Assembly (NCBI GenBank): GCA_963575645.1
Contig: OY754469.1
Location: 18,866,001-18,930,000 of the forward strand
Reading direction: 5' to 3'
Length of the DNA: 64,000 nt
Source of the DNA: Xanthostigma xanthostigma
Taxonomy: Eukaryota > Arthropoda > Insecta > Raphidioptera > Raphidiidae
Below, in pieces: positions 22,398 through 33,256 of this stretch. The notes under the pieces are model-generated. The model was given only the letters and a program-made list of their open reading frames with translations, searched no databases and was not told the DNA's origin. Position numbers and translations under genes: made by a program. The first letter of the stretch is position 1. Each line of letters begins with the position of its first letter.

Positions 22398-23130
22398 CAG
22401 CGTGTCCCATTTTAATGTCCCACCCCGGATAACTTTTGTCAGTGACCTTGAATGAAAAATTGTTTGGTACAAAAGTTGTACAACTTGGAGGGGGACATTC
22501 GATGGCACTAATACTTTTGACCTTGGGTATAAGGTTCAAGGTTATTCAAGGTCAACTTTGTTTTTTTTTAATGGAACGTCCTATTTTTGACATCGGAAAT
22601 CGATTGCGCGTGAAAAAATATGAGACTTTTGTCTGAAACTTTTTTCGAGAACGGGCAAAACTCTGTGCGTCTGTTAGTCTGTTAGTCGGTTATTCGGTTA
22701 GTCTGTGAATACTATACAGGTCAAACGGATGAACGGATTGAAACAAAATTTTGGGAGGATGTTTGGTATGCAAATATGAAAAGCCATATTGTTTTTGAAG
22801 AAAATGTTACCATTCTCGAGTTGAAAATTCAAAAATTTTCAATTTTGAAGGCTAAATTAATTGAGAAAATTTGCCCGTTCTCGAAAAAAGTTTCAGACAA
22901 AAGTCTCATATTTTTTCACGCGCAATCGATTGCCGATGTCAAAAATAGGACGTTCCATTAAAAAAAACAAAGTTGACCTTGAATGACCTTGAACCTTATA
23001 CCCAAGGTCAAAGGTATTAGTGCCATCGAATGTCCCCCTCCAAGTTGTACAACTTTTGTACCAAACAATTTTTCATTCAAGGTCACTGACAAAAGTTATC
23101 CGGGGTGGGACATTAAAATGGGACACGCTG
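22398..23130. mobile_element. Pal-D palindromic TA-flanked element, copy A
   Basis: A 733-bp element with long inverted arms ending CAGCGTGTCCCATTTTAATG and its complement, flanked by TA at 22396-22397 and 23131-23132. The TA duplication and the CAGxGTGTCCCAT end fit Tc1/mariner-type MITEs. The centre carries a Rep-B-like core (GTCAAACGGATGAACGGATT). Copy B at 46672-47404 has exactly the same length and the reverse orientation. It is inserted in a LINE remnant. Confidence 0.88.
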
Positions 23131-23408
23131 TATATAAGATATTGGTAAATGTTAAAAGGAATATATCCCGCTATAAGACAGTTTCTGATATTAATCCCTA
23201 TAATTCCAGGCAGTCATCACAAATATATATAGCTAAGCACCATACAACATCTTATGAAAAATCTCCAATCTATGCGGGATCTATTCTTTTTAATAATTTA
23301 CCAAGCCATATAAGCCAAATTTCTAACATTAGACAATTTGAAACTGAGCTCAAAAAGTACCTCACTACAAATTGTTTTTATAGTATAAATGAATATTTAA
23401 ATTCTTAA
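23131..23408 (+). pseudogene. LINE C-terminal fragment, part 2
   Basis: This continues the frame cut at 22397: YKILVNVKRNISRYKTVSD, then SSQIYIAKHHTTSYEKSPIY, then ILFNNLPSHISQ, and ends NEYLNS with a stop. The WNxLP-like block (here FNNLP) is typical of the extreme C-terminus of CR1/Jockey ORF2. An (ATT)n tract at about 23459-23484 probably marks the 3' end of the LINE copy. Confidence 0.82.
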
Positions 23409-23458
23409 TTTGATTTTTGACTATTCACATCTATACTTAGTATAGCTAGGTGAAATAT

Positions 23459-23484
23459 TAATATTATTATTATTATTATTATTA
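23459..23484 (+). repeat. (ATT)n microsatellite, likely LINE 3' tail
   Basis: About eight ATT/TTA repeats lie 50 nt after the stop of the LINE remnant, where simple-repeat 3' ends of some LINE groups are found. Confidence 0.7.
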
Positions 23485-23750
23485 TAAAAAAAACCGCGTA
23501 TAACACACGACTAAAAAGTAAAATTTACTCACGGCGTCTCTCACATCGATGCCGCTTTTTTTCTTACTGCTCAATTTTGCTTAGTAGAAGCACATTTTCT
23601 ATTGCCTGATGCACAGCATAAGGAAAATCCGATCAACCCGATCTCAGTACTTTCTGAGTTAACCCAGAACAATTTGTATAAATTTATTTGCATTATAACT
23701 ATTGACATAAAATCTACATAAATGATTTACGTTATTTTTATTATTGTTTT

Positions 23751-25860
23751 CAGGGGCGCATCTAGGTTTTTAAGAGCCTAGGGCTTATTGAGGTCCAACG
23801 AGATCCCATTTTTTGCTAGATTAAGAACTGTTTTTGACGTAAAATTAATTTTTATTAACATTAAAGTTAAAGTTGAAATTTGTTGACCTAACCAAACAAA
23901 TAATAATATAAATTGTTAAAATTCACCGGAAAAAATGTCAAAATTCACAAAAAACAGACTAAAACTTAATTATATATTTTTGTCAATATAATTGTGTGAA
24001 AAATTGGTCAATAGTTTTATTTATTGAGAAATATTCTAAAAAGGGATCCTTTCTATGGACTACTCTATCTGGCGGCGAAGCTCACAACTATAATCAGAGA
24101 AACATGATTATGAATCGTACTGTAAATTTGTACTGATAATTATGAGTTTTTTTCAATATAATAATAAAAAGCGTTGAATAAATTAATAAATGACTTATTA
24201 TAGGAACCTGCGAAGTTTTTACCTCGTACAAACACAAATGAAAAGTTGTAATAGTACCGCGTCATTTCAGTGCAGATGATTAGTTATTTTACCAAGTAAG
24301 TAGATATTATACTCAGTCTTAATATTGAAAACTTAATTTATTAATTAATTGAATAGTTATTTTTATTAAATAACATTAAGAATTTTGATAGAAAAAAAAA
24401 ATAAAGTTGAAAATATATTTGACAGATGACTATTTTTAGGTTGCGAACTTACCTGTTGCAACAAAGTAATGTTTCAATAATATATTCGCAACGTTTATCA
24501 ACACTGCATTGATATAATATCTCTATTTACTTTTTTTCATGTGAATTACTCTTTAAATCGGAAGTTTGTAAACAAAAAGCATTAAAATTTACCTTACTTG
24601 AAGGTTCTGTTTCAGTTGAATTTTTGCCTAATTTTATTATATGACCGGCATTAAATATACGTTCCCCTTGAAAGAAATGTATTTTTCGGTGATTTGTATC
24701 AGCCCAATTACATATTGTGCTGGTACTTATCATTTTATTGCACTTAAGGTTATCCACGACCATATTAGTAAAAACTGCGTCTGTATTTTGTTGTAATAAA
24801 AAAATGTTATATGACTTGGTAAATTATTATTTCTTATGGAAATATTATATCCTGTAAATCATAGCTTTACTTTCTAATATTCAAGAAATTAATATTTAAA
24901 CATTTGACATAATATCATAATTCATAAAGTTGTGACTTTAGCAGTATATTTAATTAAACCCAGTGTACACGAATTATTTTATCTTACGTTTTGTTTTTAA
25001 AAACCTTTGAACCGTTAGACGTATAGTTTTTTTTAGTTACTGGATATTAAAAATGCAGTTTTTAATACACGGTAAATGAGATATTCAATTTTCAAGTTTT
25101 AGTTATTGGCTATACGTGAAAAAAATTATTTAATAAAAACAAAATTTATGAAAAACTTTTCGTGCAATCTGGAGTTGTTTCGAAAATGTTTAATTAATAT
25201 TTCTCCAAAAGAGTCAAACTTTCGAATAATCAGTTTTTTAAAAACTTGTCTATAGCCAATTTGGTTTAATCTTATTTTTATATACACTTCCGGTCAGTCT
25301 TCTCATTTATCATTGTGTTTAAAATCGCATTTTTAATAATTAATAACTTGAAAACTAGACGGTCAATGTTTTTTAAAAAATGCAATTGAATGTATGAGAT
25401 ATCCATAATTAACATATTAAAATTTCAGCGTATTATCTATACATTGCTCTATCGGGCGTATAACCTTAAAAAAATTCGCAATTTCACTGTATACTATATA
25501 GTAACCATAGTAACTATGGAAAATGATACCCCATCGTCGCCATTTTTTTAAGGTCCACCCATTCGAAGGACCCCAATATCCAAAAAAAATCACCCAAAAA
25601 ATTGTTAATATTCACACAATAATATATTAAAATTCACCCTTATAATTGGTCAAATTTCACACGAAAAATATCAGAGTTCACCTAAAAATTCTCACATGAT
25701 AATTATGAATATTAACTATTTTTACTATACGATAAGTGCTATTAATGTTAATAAAAAACTATTACAAATTCATGATATTATTTAATTTTTTTTTTGACCC
25801 TTGACACTTGGGTGCCCTGGATTTAAGCCCCATTAGTCCCTATGTAGATCCAACCGCGAG
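23751..25860. mobile_element. Fam-H hAT-like element, copy 1, with 1.5 kb inside
   Basis: The left end CAGGGGCGCATCTAGGTTTT and internal blocks (GATCCCATTTTTTGCTAGAT) match the compact element at 36166-36627. The right end near TCCCTATGTAGATCC matches as well. Homology covers about 23751-23990 and 25560-25860. The 1.5 kb between is extra, and could be an insertion or the autonomous interior that the shorter copy lost. No transposase frame is recognisable there. Confidence 0.55.
24527..24763 (-). CDS. Unidentified frame, protein-like (78 aa)
   Basis: A 78-codon frame on the minus strand includes CNWADTNHRKIHFFQGERIF, NAGHIIKLGK and FNAFCLQTSDLKSNS. Its composition is balanced, unlike the Phe/Lys/Asn-heavy chance frames around it. 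The NAGHIIK and AFCLQTS pieces recall a segment found before SWIM-type zinc fingers in proteins of transposon origin, but this rests on memory of the pattern and is weak. It lies in the extra 1.5 kb of the Fam-H copy. It may be a transposon exon or a chance frame. Confidence 0.25.
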   Translation of the reverse strand: MVVDNLKCNKMISTSTICNWADTNHRKIHFFQGERIFNAGHIIKLGKNSTETEPSSKVNFNAFCLQTSDLKSNSHEKK

Positions 25861-26388
25861 AGTTCCACAAAACAACGTTGTTTTGTTGTTAATAAAAAAG
25901 CACATCCCTGACTGCGTTGACACTGACATCATGAACAAAACGGCATTTGTTCCTTCGTGAGTTCGTGACAGTATTTCTCTCTTTTAAAAATACCTGCAAT
26001 GTATCTGAATGTCAAACATTCAGTCGTGCTAAAACAAACCTCCTGATGCAGTATCTATTAGGATAAAAGTCTCCTGTCATTCCTCAAGTCCGATACAACG
26101 CACAGCATAGTTTGTTTTATAAATAATGCACACCGAAACATGTGCAACCCCTGTTTAAATAATCATGTCTGCGAAAAAAGACGTTCATTATACTTTAAAA
26201 TAAATGAGAAAACGACGATTAGAGTAGAAGGTAATATGTTATTTTAATGATGACTGGCAAGACATAACAGCATATTATGTTAATTTTTTGGTGATATTTT
26301 TCAAATTCTTGAAATAGATATTTATAACGCTAGTTTGGGAAAAATTTAAGTCAAACTGGGAGAGAGAATTCCTTATAAAAAATATAAC
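25861..26388. other. No gene recognised
   Basis: No conserved frames or bounded repeats visible. Confidence 0.5.
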
Positions 26389-27371
26389 TACACTGGTGAA
26401 AAAATTTGAAGGATCAAAAAAAAAATTCCAAATTTTTCAACAGGCTGTAACTTGGAAAATTTGAAATTTTTTTCGTTGGTCTACGGACTCGCGAAATTTT
26501 TTTTCGACTTTACCATCATATGGACCTAATAAAGTATAATAACTTGTTCATTAGGCTTCAATTTATTTTTTGAAAGACCTTGATACGACCACTTCTGACC
26601 GAGATATCGGTCTTTTAATGGAAAACGATCATTTTGTCTTTGATTATTATCGATATCTCAGCAGCCAATGATCGCACAGAATTTTTTTCAAAAATTCAAT
26701 CGAGTAAAACAAAAAAAATGGCAGACTGGATTGAATTGAATCTCTGTAGGGTTTTTGTGGGTATATTGAACTGCAAAAGGCATACTTAACATTAGTGGTT
26801 TTTTCGATATTTTTGATTCAGCGCTTGATTTTCGAAAAAAACTCGAAAAGACTTTTTTGTTGCTTTTTAAAATTCATTAAAAGAATGCAAACAATTTTTT
26901 TTCGAAGAACCAATGGCTAATTTTTGTAGAGAATTTAATCAAGCCCTCGAAACCTACTTTTAACTTTTTGTGCGATCATTGGTTGCTGAGATATCGATAA
27001 TCAAAGACAAAATGAACCTTTTCCATTCAAAGACCGAGGAGTGGTCATATCAAGGTCTTTACAAAAATAAATTGAAGCTGAATGAAGTTATCCGGTCCAT
27101 ATAGTGGTTAAGTAAAAAAATTTTAGAAGTCCGAAGATCAAAAAAAAACAAAAAAGTTCGGGAACTTTTTTGTCGGTAGTTCACGTAAGATTATTCGGAA
27201 ATCTCTGACGCTAAAAAATTTCAAAGTTCATATCGAAAAACTAGACACTTGGAGCTACAACTTCCTTTTTTTTAAATTTGCTGTACGATCATTTTTCTCT
27301 AAGTTACAGCCTATTGAAAATCACCTAAAAATTTGGAATTCTTTTAATCCCTTAAATTTTTCAACTAATTT
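26389..27371. repeat. Large foldback element (about 980 bp)
   Basis: The outer ends read CACTGGTGAAAAAATTTGAA on the left and a diverged complement on the right. Inner blocks such as GATATCTCAGCAGCCAATGA (left) and TCATTGGTTGCTGAGATATC (right) also pair. Arms are about 400 bp and diverged, so it is older than the foldback at 37294. No coding frame is present. Confidence 0.75.
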
Positions 27372-27418
27372 ATTTTTAATTTATTTATTTATTGAAAAAC
27401 AATTGTCATATTTATTTT

Positions 27419-27590
27419 GGATAAGCAAGGTTCTAGAATGGACACCATCGAAACGAGAAAAAAAGGTAGGCTTAGTAAAATTTGGGGTGATGGCTTCGAG
27501 GAAGCCATGTAGTAGAGGCAGTTGAAAAATGGAGAGTGAGAAGATGGAACCTATGGCGATTGAAGGCAAGGAGAAACTTTCTGTAATGTG
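27419..27590 (+). pseudogene. LINE C-terminal remnant (RTE/R2-like tail), frameshifted
   Basis: The frame starts KVLEWTPSKREKK and, after a frame change, reads GRLSKIWGDGFEEAM. It resembles the tail common in RTE-type reverse transcriptases (VLEWTPxxRRRRGRPKxRWxDGIEE). Stops and shifts follow. It is short, so the assignment is tentative. Confidence 0.4.
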
Positions 27591-27869
27591 AACGCTATAA
27601 AATATAATCCGTTTAGCGTTTTAGTTACAGGATATGACTTTTCAGTCAGTATTATATTATGAGAAGATTATTATTTTAAAAGCTGTTCATTTGATGTGAA
27701 TTAAAATTATTTTCAAAAACGTATCAACAGGGTATTAAATGAAACGTCGAAAAATTAATCCAGCAATTATTTTCTGTCTTTCAAATATCAGCCTACTATA
27801 ACAGATCTTTGTGGATTGCTCGGTTTCAGTCCACATGTTTCGAAACTGTTTTTGGAATTATATTTGAGG

Positions 27870-27897
27870 ATATCGAGCCGCGGGTTGCCGACCCCTG
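27870..27897. mobile_element. hAT-like terminus (one end only)
   Basis: GAGCCGCGGGTTGCCGACCC followed by CTG matches the right-end style of hAT elements that start CAGGGGTCGGCAACC. A related complete element is at 45608-45857. The left end of this one was not found. Confidence 0.45.
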
Positions 27898-27899
27898 AT

Positions 27900-28327
27900 A
27901 TAAATTGTTCAGTGTCGGTACAGCAATACCAAGGTAGCTGCTAAGATAGAAGAGATGAGCTGTGTAAACCATTGAGTGCAATTATGTAAATCTAGTTCTA
28001 CATAAATAGCTTCTGTGTTGTAAATAATCGTGTGATACATAGACAAGTGCGAATAAGTGTACTAGATAAACTTCGGTGTGTTTACTGTTTGTGCATTGTA
28101 AATATTTTGTGTACATAATTAGTGACTTTATATTCTTCTGTTACTTAGTCTTCTATTTTATTAGTCAGAATTTATTATTTAGAACTGTCGTTATTTTATT
28201 TCTGTTAACGTTATTATTACTGTTAAGTTAAAGAAGTACTTTTTCGTTTGTGTGTTTAACTGTTCTGTAAAACGTTTATTAGTGTAAATAAATACTGTCC
28301 GCCTCAAACTAGAACAGTTTTGTTACA
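27900..28327 (+). repeat. Partial LTR (R-U5 side), same family as 32595-33256
   Basis: The part from about 28040 aligns with the minus-strand LTR at 32595-33256: blocks TGTTACTTAGTCTT, TTTCTGTTAACGTTAT and the end ACAGTTTTGTTACA are shared. The U3 side with the TATA box is not recognisable. No internal retroelement sequence follows, so it is a truncated LTR. Confidence 0.7.
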
Positions 28328-28329
28328 AT

Positions 28330-29284
28330 ATCAAACATCCATTGTAGAAGAAAAATTCATTTATTCTACAATACCATATCTAAACAATCAACCTTTCTCA
28401 TATAGCATATTTGTAACTGCTTTTCACATAACTTTATTTTTACGCTAGACATGAAACTTTATTATAACGAGAGACCAGAGTTATGGGTGATTCAAATTAT
28501 TTAACCTTATATGATAGCAGATATATTACCTATATATATTAAAGTTTTTTTTCCATCATGGCACAATTTTTTTAAGCCTACATCCCTGTTTAAGTTCTAC
28601 AAACTTCAGAATAAAACAACATAAATAAAATCACAAATCCGTGCAACGCCATCCTAATCGAATTTTCAAGAAACAGTCAGATTTCTCATAGCAGATTAAA
28701 CTTTTTCTTACTCATTTTACCTTCGTGCCGTCAAGTCGTCTTCCATCTTTGTTTATGCTTTCTTTCTCTGTACGCGAGTTTCACTAAATTACTATTTTAT
28801 GTATTCATTGCACACACTTCTACTTTATCAACCATTATCTACTTCCAATTGATTCAAACACTACTTCTTATGTTGTTCCCGTGTTTTTGTTTCTTTGTTT
28901 TCTACCTTCTGTGTGGATATTGCTTATAAATTCAGGATTCACGCTAACCGATATATCTTCTGCTAGGACATTAGCCACTATAATAAGTGTTGCAGAAAAA
29001 ACGAGAGGATGTGCTGCAGACCACAAGAAAGAAATTCTTGACTACTCTACCTACCCAAACGACAAACAAACGCGTTGTGTGGTTCATAAATAGTACGTCA
29101 TTTATTTGTGCTCTATTTATTTCTTCTTCGATCTATCTGTTTCTTGCTATAGAAGTTTCACTTCAAAAAGTCCGTCCTCGATACTCTCAAGAGATTAGTG
29201 TTTGAATACAATACGGCTACACATAACCTCAAAACATCCGACCAAGGTAGCTAAAATATAGCTGCTGTCACTTTCGTAGGATGC
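28330..29284. other. No gene recognised
   Basis: Sequence without conserved frames. The frames at 28881-29205 show no family resemblance. Confidence 0.5.
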
Positions 29285-29801
29285 CAATTTCGTCACATAT
29301 TGCTGATAGCCCAAGAGCTATCAAACATTTTTGGGTAGGTATTTGAGGCAGCATGAAAATTTGTGTAACACTTTTTCTGTAATTTCTGAACACAAAATCG
29401 AAGATCTGGATGAAGGGTGATAGTGGGACCTAGCCAAACCCTAAATTTTTAACTTCGCAAAATTTTTTTGCAAAAAAAGTTCTTGAGACATTTTTGAAAG
29501 TTTTACTACTTTCAAATTAATATTTAATAAAATAAAAAATAAATAGTTGGCAAAACCAAAAGTGCACATCCCGCAAGTTTTCCACTGTATGATAAAAAAA
29601 TAACAATTAAAAAATATTTTTAATAAATTTAAAAAGATTTAAAAATTTAAAGAAATAAATAATTAAAAATTGAAAAAATATTTTTTTTTAAGTTTGCAAA
29701 AATAAAAAAAATTAAGTACTATACATAATATAATATATAATTAATATCAAGTGGAATAAAATAAAACAAAATAAAAAGAAAAAAAAAGAAAAAAATCAAT
29801 G

Positions 29802-29873
29802 ATATCGTAAGGAATCGAACCCAGGACCTTGCCCTTGGCGATCCGACGGCATAACCATTACGCCACGGCTGCC
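29802..29873 (-). ncRNA. tRNA-derived SINE head (not a functional tRNA)
   Basis: The minus strand reads GGCAGCCGTGGCGTAATGGT, an A box, and then GGGTTCGATTCC, a B box, with tRNA-like spacing. The D stem (GGC/GCC) pairs. The acceptor GGCAGCC has no partner, and the anticodon and T stems pair poorly, so it is not a working tRNA. It resembles a tRNA-Arg-type head, as in many SINEs. A T-rich stretch follows. Confidence 0.6.
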
Positions 29874-30133
29874 TAATACGTATAGTGGTGTTATCACGGT
29901 ATACAAGTGTAGCACTTGTTTTATGGATTACACTATGTTTAGCCAGCAATTATTATATTGTTTTTAAACTATTAATTAGCTGTCAAAAATAATAAAAAAT
30001 AAAACTGTTTATAAAAATTAAACTACTGAACACATTTTAGTGAATTTAAATAGGGTTCTGGTCTGATAGTAAACAAAGTGAATAAAATATAACCCAAGGC
30101 AATCCGACCAAAATTGCGATCTGTAGAGTCGTG

Positions 30134-30163
30134 ACGTACGTACATACGTACGTACATACGTAC
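30134..30163 (+). repeat. (TACG)/(TACA) microsatellite
   Basis: Alternating GTACGTACATACGTAC units, self-complementary. Confidence 0.9.
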
Positions 30164-30372
30164 AGACCAACCGACAACTGCTGTTTGTGATTTTCAATTA
30201 CAATTTTAATAGTATTTATGAACTCAAATTGATTTAAAAATGGTTCTATTTTATAGATTAGAATCTCCTCTTTTCAAAAAGCTTCAATTTGAATGGATTT
30301 CGTGTGAAATTAACTTAGATATAACTTCTTATATGAACGAAAGTCAGCTCTGACGCACAAAGCGATAATAAA

Positions 30373-30401
30373 GCACATACCGCTAGTTTAGCGGTATGTG
30401 C
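30373..30401. repeat. Perfect 13-bp stem hairpin
   Basis: GCACATACCGCTA and its exact complement enclose the loop GTT. It has no T-run after it and no flanking gene. Confidence 0.85.
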
Positions 30402-30480
30402 AATAAGTCACAGCATCTAGTCGATTCTCAGTGTCTGTCAGACGATTACAAAACTGTCTATCTCGCCACTTTTGTAAGAC

Positions 30481-30592
30481 GCTACGGGTAGGTTGAAGTG
30501 TGAGATAGAGCGTATATCGGCGTATATTGCACCGCAGCACACTTCAACTCAGCCAATACACGCTCCCTCTCACACTTCAACCTACCCGTAGC
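30481..30592. mobile_element. 112-bp MITE
   Basis: Inverted ends GCTACGGGTAGGTTGAAGTG plus TGAGA pair with the complement at about 30568-30592. It is short, non-coding and lies in the loop of the 29285-30845 foldback. A clear target duplication is not visible. Confidence 0.7.
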
Positions 30593-30845
30593 GGCACTCA
30601 CTTCGACTCGACTAAGTGATCTGGCTTAAATATTTTTTTATTTTATTAAATACTAAATTTGAAGGTATTAAAATTTCAAAATGCCTCGTTGACTATTTTT
30701 GCAAATAAAATTAAAAATTCACACTTTTCGATTTTATGTTCAAACATTACAAAAAAAAGTGTAACAAATTTTCACGTTGCTCAAATTCCTACCCAAAAAT
30801 GTACTATGACAGCTCTCCTACTATGAGTAGCTTTAGCAGAAACTG

Positions 30846-31456
30846 AGGAGGGAAGAAATATGCGTAATTAGCAAAAGTACTTTTTTAAAAAAGCTAGACC
30901 ACATTCATAAAAATATTAATCTGTATAAAATAAAAGTCGTACACAAAGATCATTTTAATTATTAAAGCTCGGAAAGCTTTACAAATACTTGAAATGAAAA
31001 AACATAACCCACGTTTTTACCTGTAGAGTCACATAACCGAGGCAAATTAGACCGGAAAATGAACACATAAATCTATATATATTTAAAATAAATATAATAC
31101 AGTGAAATGTATGTTTTACTACAATACAGCAGTGAAAAACTCTACTATTTAATTTCATTTTTAAGGTCTCTTTTCTTAAAGGGAACAATTTCTCTTTGGA
31201 ATCAGTTCTTTTTCGTATTTAAAACCGGGAATTGGCAATTTCTATTTTTGATTTATTATTCTTAATAATAAATTGACAATCCGGTTGATACTTTCACCAG
31301 TTTCCAGAGTATAATATGGCATGCAGAAACATCAGATGAATAATATTTTTGTACTTTGGCAGGTGGGTGCAACCCTTGGCAGAATAGTGCCCCCAATTTA
31401 CGAACTTTTAGAAGATGACGTGTATTTCTAAAGACACAAAGCCATCTTATACCTAT
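30846..31456. other. No gene recognised
   Basis: AT-rich sequence without recognisable content. Confidence 0.5.
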
Positions 31457-32132
31457 TTTTCTTGAGGAATACTCCGGAACGCTGCGAAACGTTTTGGAAA
31501 TAAATTTTTAATATTCAGTTTCAGTATTAAAAAGATTAGTACCTACCAATATGAATAAAATTCTGATTAAGAGAATAAATAGAGTTTCTGTGTTAGAACA
31601 CGAAAAAAATCACCTTTCGGTGCAATTTTGGAAACACACGGCTAAAATGTGGAATGATATTCAACCGAAACGAATTTAAAATGATTACAGTTTTTTTACA
31701 AAGCACATAAAAATGGGTGTTTGTACTTAAGTACGCGAGATAGAAGTTATACTTCTTAGGCATAATGTAGCTAATTTTTAATTTCCATGCAAATTTTTCT
31801 TGAGGAATACTCCGGAACGCTGCGAAACGTTTTGAAAACAAATTTTTAATACTCAGTTTCAGTATTAAAAAGATTAGTACCTACCAATACGAATAAAATT
31901 CTGATCAAGAGAATAAATAGAGTTTCTGTGTTAGAACACGAAAAAAATCACCTTTCGGCGCAGTTTTGGAAACACACGGCTAAAATGTGGAATGATTATT
32001 CAACCGAAACGAATTTAAAATGATTACAGTTTTTTTACAAAGCACATAAAAATGGGTGTTTGTACTTAAGTACGCGAGATAGAAGTTATACTTCTTAGGC
32101 ATAATGTAGCTAATTTTTAATTTCCATGCAAA
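31457..32132 (+). repeat. Tandem duplication, two units of 338 bp
   Basis: Units 31457-31794 and 31795-32132 are nearly identical; I see only a few substitutions and one 1-bp insertion. Each begins TTTTCTTGAGGAATACTCCG and ends TTTCCATGCAAAT. No conserved protein is encoded. The join repeats AAATTTTTCTTGAGG cleanly, which suggests a recent unequal exchange. Confidence 0.92.
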
Positions 32133-32379
32133 TAATTAATTTAATGAAATAAAATAATAAAGATATGCTCACTAATATTCATAACCACTAACAAATGTTT
32201 CAATAATATTCGCCAATATTCACTTTCAATTTATACTGTAAAATCATTTATAAGCACAATTGAAATAAGACATCACCTGACGTCTGTCATACTAACTATT
32301 TCACAAAATATTTAACAAAATGTTCAAGGCGTATAGTTTAACGTGCAACTTCATTCTGTTACATCCAAATCTTCTTGGT

Positions 32380-32460
32380 TTTCGGGCTTGTATGCCGTGG
32401 TCCATTGGTATTTCTACCTGACGTTTCGTCTACAACTGCGGTAGACATTATCATTCTGTT
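32380..32460 (-). repeat. Penelope-like terminal remnant with ribozyme-like block
   Basis: The minus strand reads GTCTACCGCAGTTGTAGACG and then AAACGTCAGGTAGAAATACC. This matches the terminal region of Penelope-like elements, where TCTAC/GTAGA forms stem II of a hammerhead and GAAAC follows. The CTGATGA half of the core is degraded (AATGATAATG), so it is unlikely to be active. Confidence 0.5.
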
Positions 32461-32594
32461 AATTTTGATGTTACAGTCGGCTACTTCAACCTGTTCATTT
32501 TGAACTTACATCGTGAAACTTTACTTTTACATCACGAGCCAAAAGAAGTATAACTTCAAAAAATAAAGCTGCAACTTACAATTTTTGTTCATAT

Positions 32595-33256
32595 TGTAAC
32601 AAAACTGTTGTTGAGCGTGGCGGAAATTATTTATTTACAATATTAACTGTTTAACAAACAGTAAAAACACACAAACGAAAGCGTATAACGTTAACAGAAA
32701 TAAAACTAAAAGTTCTAAATTATACAATGTAAGACTAAGTAACAGAGAATAAAGAGTCGCTAAATTATCTACAAAGAAATATTTACAACACACAACACAG
32801 AGTTTATCAGCGCAATTGTCTATTCACTATAAGTTATTTATTTAGAACCACTCACTAGAGTTATATTTATTTCTACAGATTAACGGAATTTATGTTGTAA
32901 TGCCAGAGCATGCACAATTTATGTAACACAGTTATCTGTAACCGACTGTACGTCCACTCACTGTTAACACGCTGTAACTGACTGAGCTGGTTCCTTCCTC
33001 TGTTCGCTTTTTATAGTTTTTGGTCTATGTTCCAGAACGTTCGAATCGAGATTTCCTCTCCTCTCCACGCGTGCGAGTCTCTACGGCCTGGTGCTGGCTA
33101 CCTGCATTCATTGTTGCTTGTCTTTACATGCGTGGGAGTCTCTAACGGTCGGAAGTCCGTTACCTGCTTTCATTGTTTGTCAGTTGACCTTCGAGTATTG
33201 TGTAGACGTTTCTAGAAACTTTCATAGGCGCATCATTGTGGGGTAAATACGCAACA
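32595..33256 (-). repeat. Solo LTR of an LTR retrotransposon
   Basis: The minus strand starts TGTTGCGTATTTACC and ends ACAGTTTTGTTACA, giving the usual TG...CA borders over 662 bp. ATAT flanks both sides, consistent with a 4-bp duplication as in Ty3/Gypsy elements. A TATA box lies in U3. A relative is at 27900-28327. No gag or pol is near, so the internal region was lost by LTR recombination. Confidence 0.75.
33007..33015 (-). promoter_or_regulatory. TATA box of the solo LTR
   Basis: The minus strand reads TATAAAAAG, about 245 nt into the LTR. This is where a U3 promoter would sit. Start of transcription would be some 25-30 nt further on. Confidence 0.55.

Larger units (their letters stand above)
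29285..30845. repeat. Long foldback with a tRNA-derived piece inside
   Basis: Left arm block ACATTTTTGGGTAGGTATTT (29326 on) pairs with AAATTCCTACCCAAAAATGT (30782 on). The next blocks pair in order as well (CACAAAATCG with CGATTTTATG, and the TTAATAAAATAAAAAATA region). Arms are about 240 bp and diverged. The roughly 1-kb loop contains a tRNA-like head (29802-29873), a TACG microsatellite, a 13-bp hairpin and a 112-bp MITE. Confidence 0.7.

Noticed and set aside
22776..23100. Frames crossing the Pal-D element (also 46710-47463)
   Set aside because: The similar peptides in both copies simply reflect the repeated DNA; only the part after 23131 is LINE protein.
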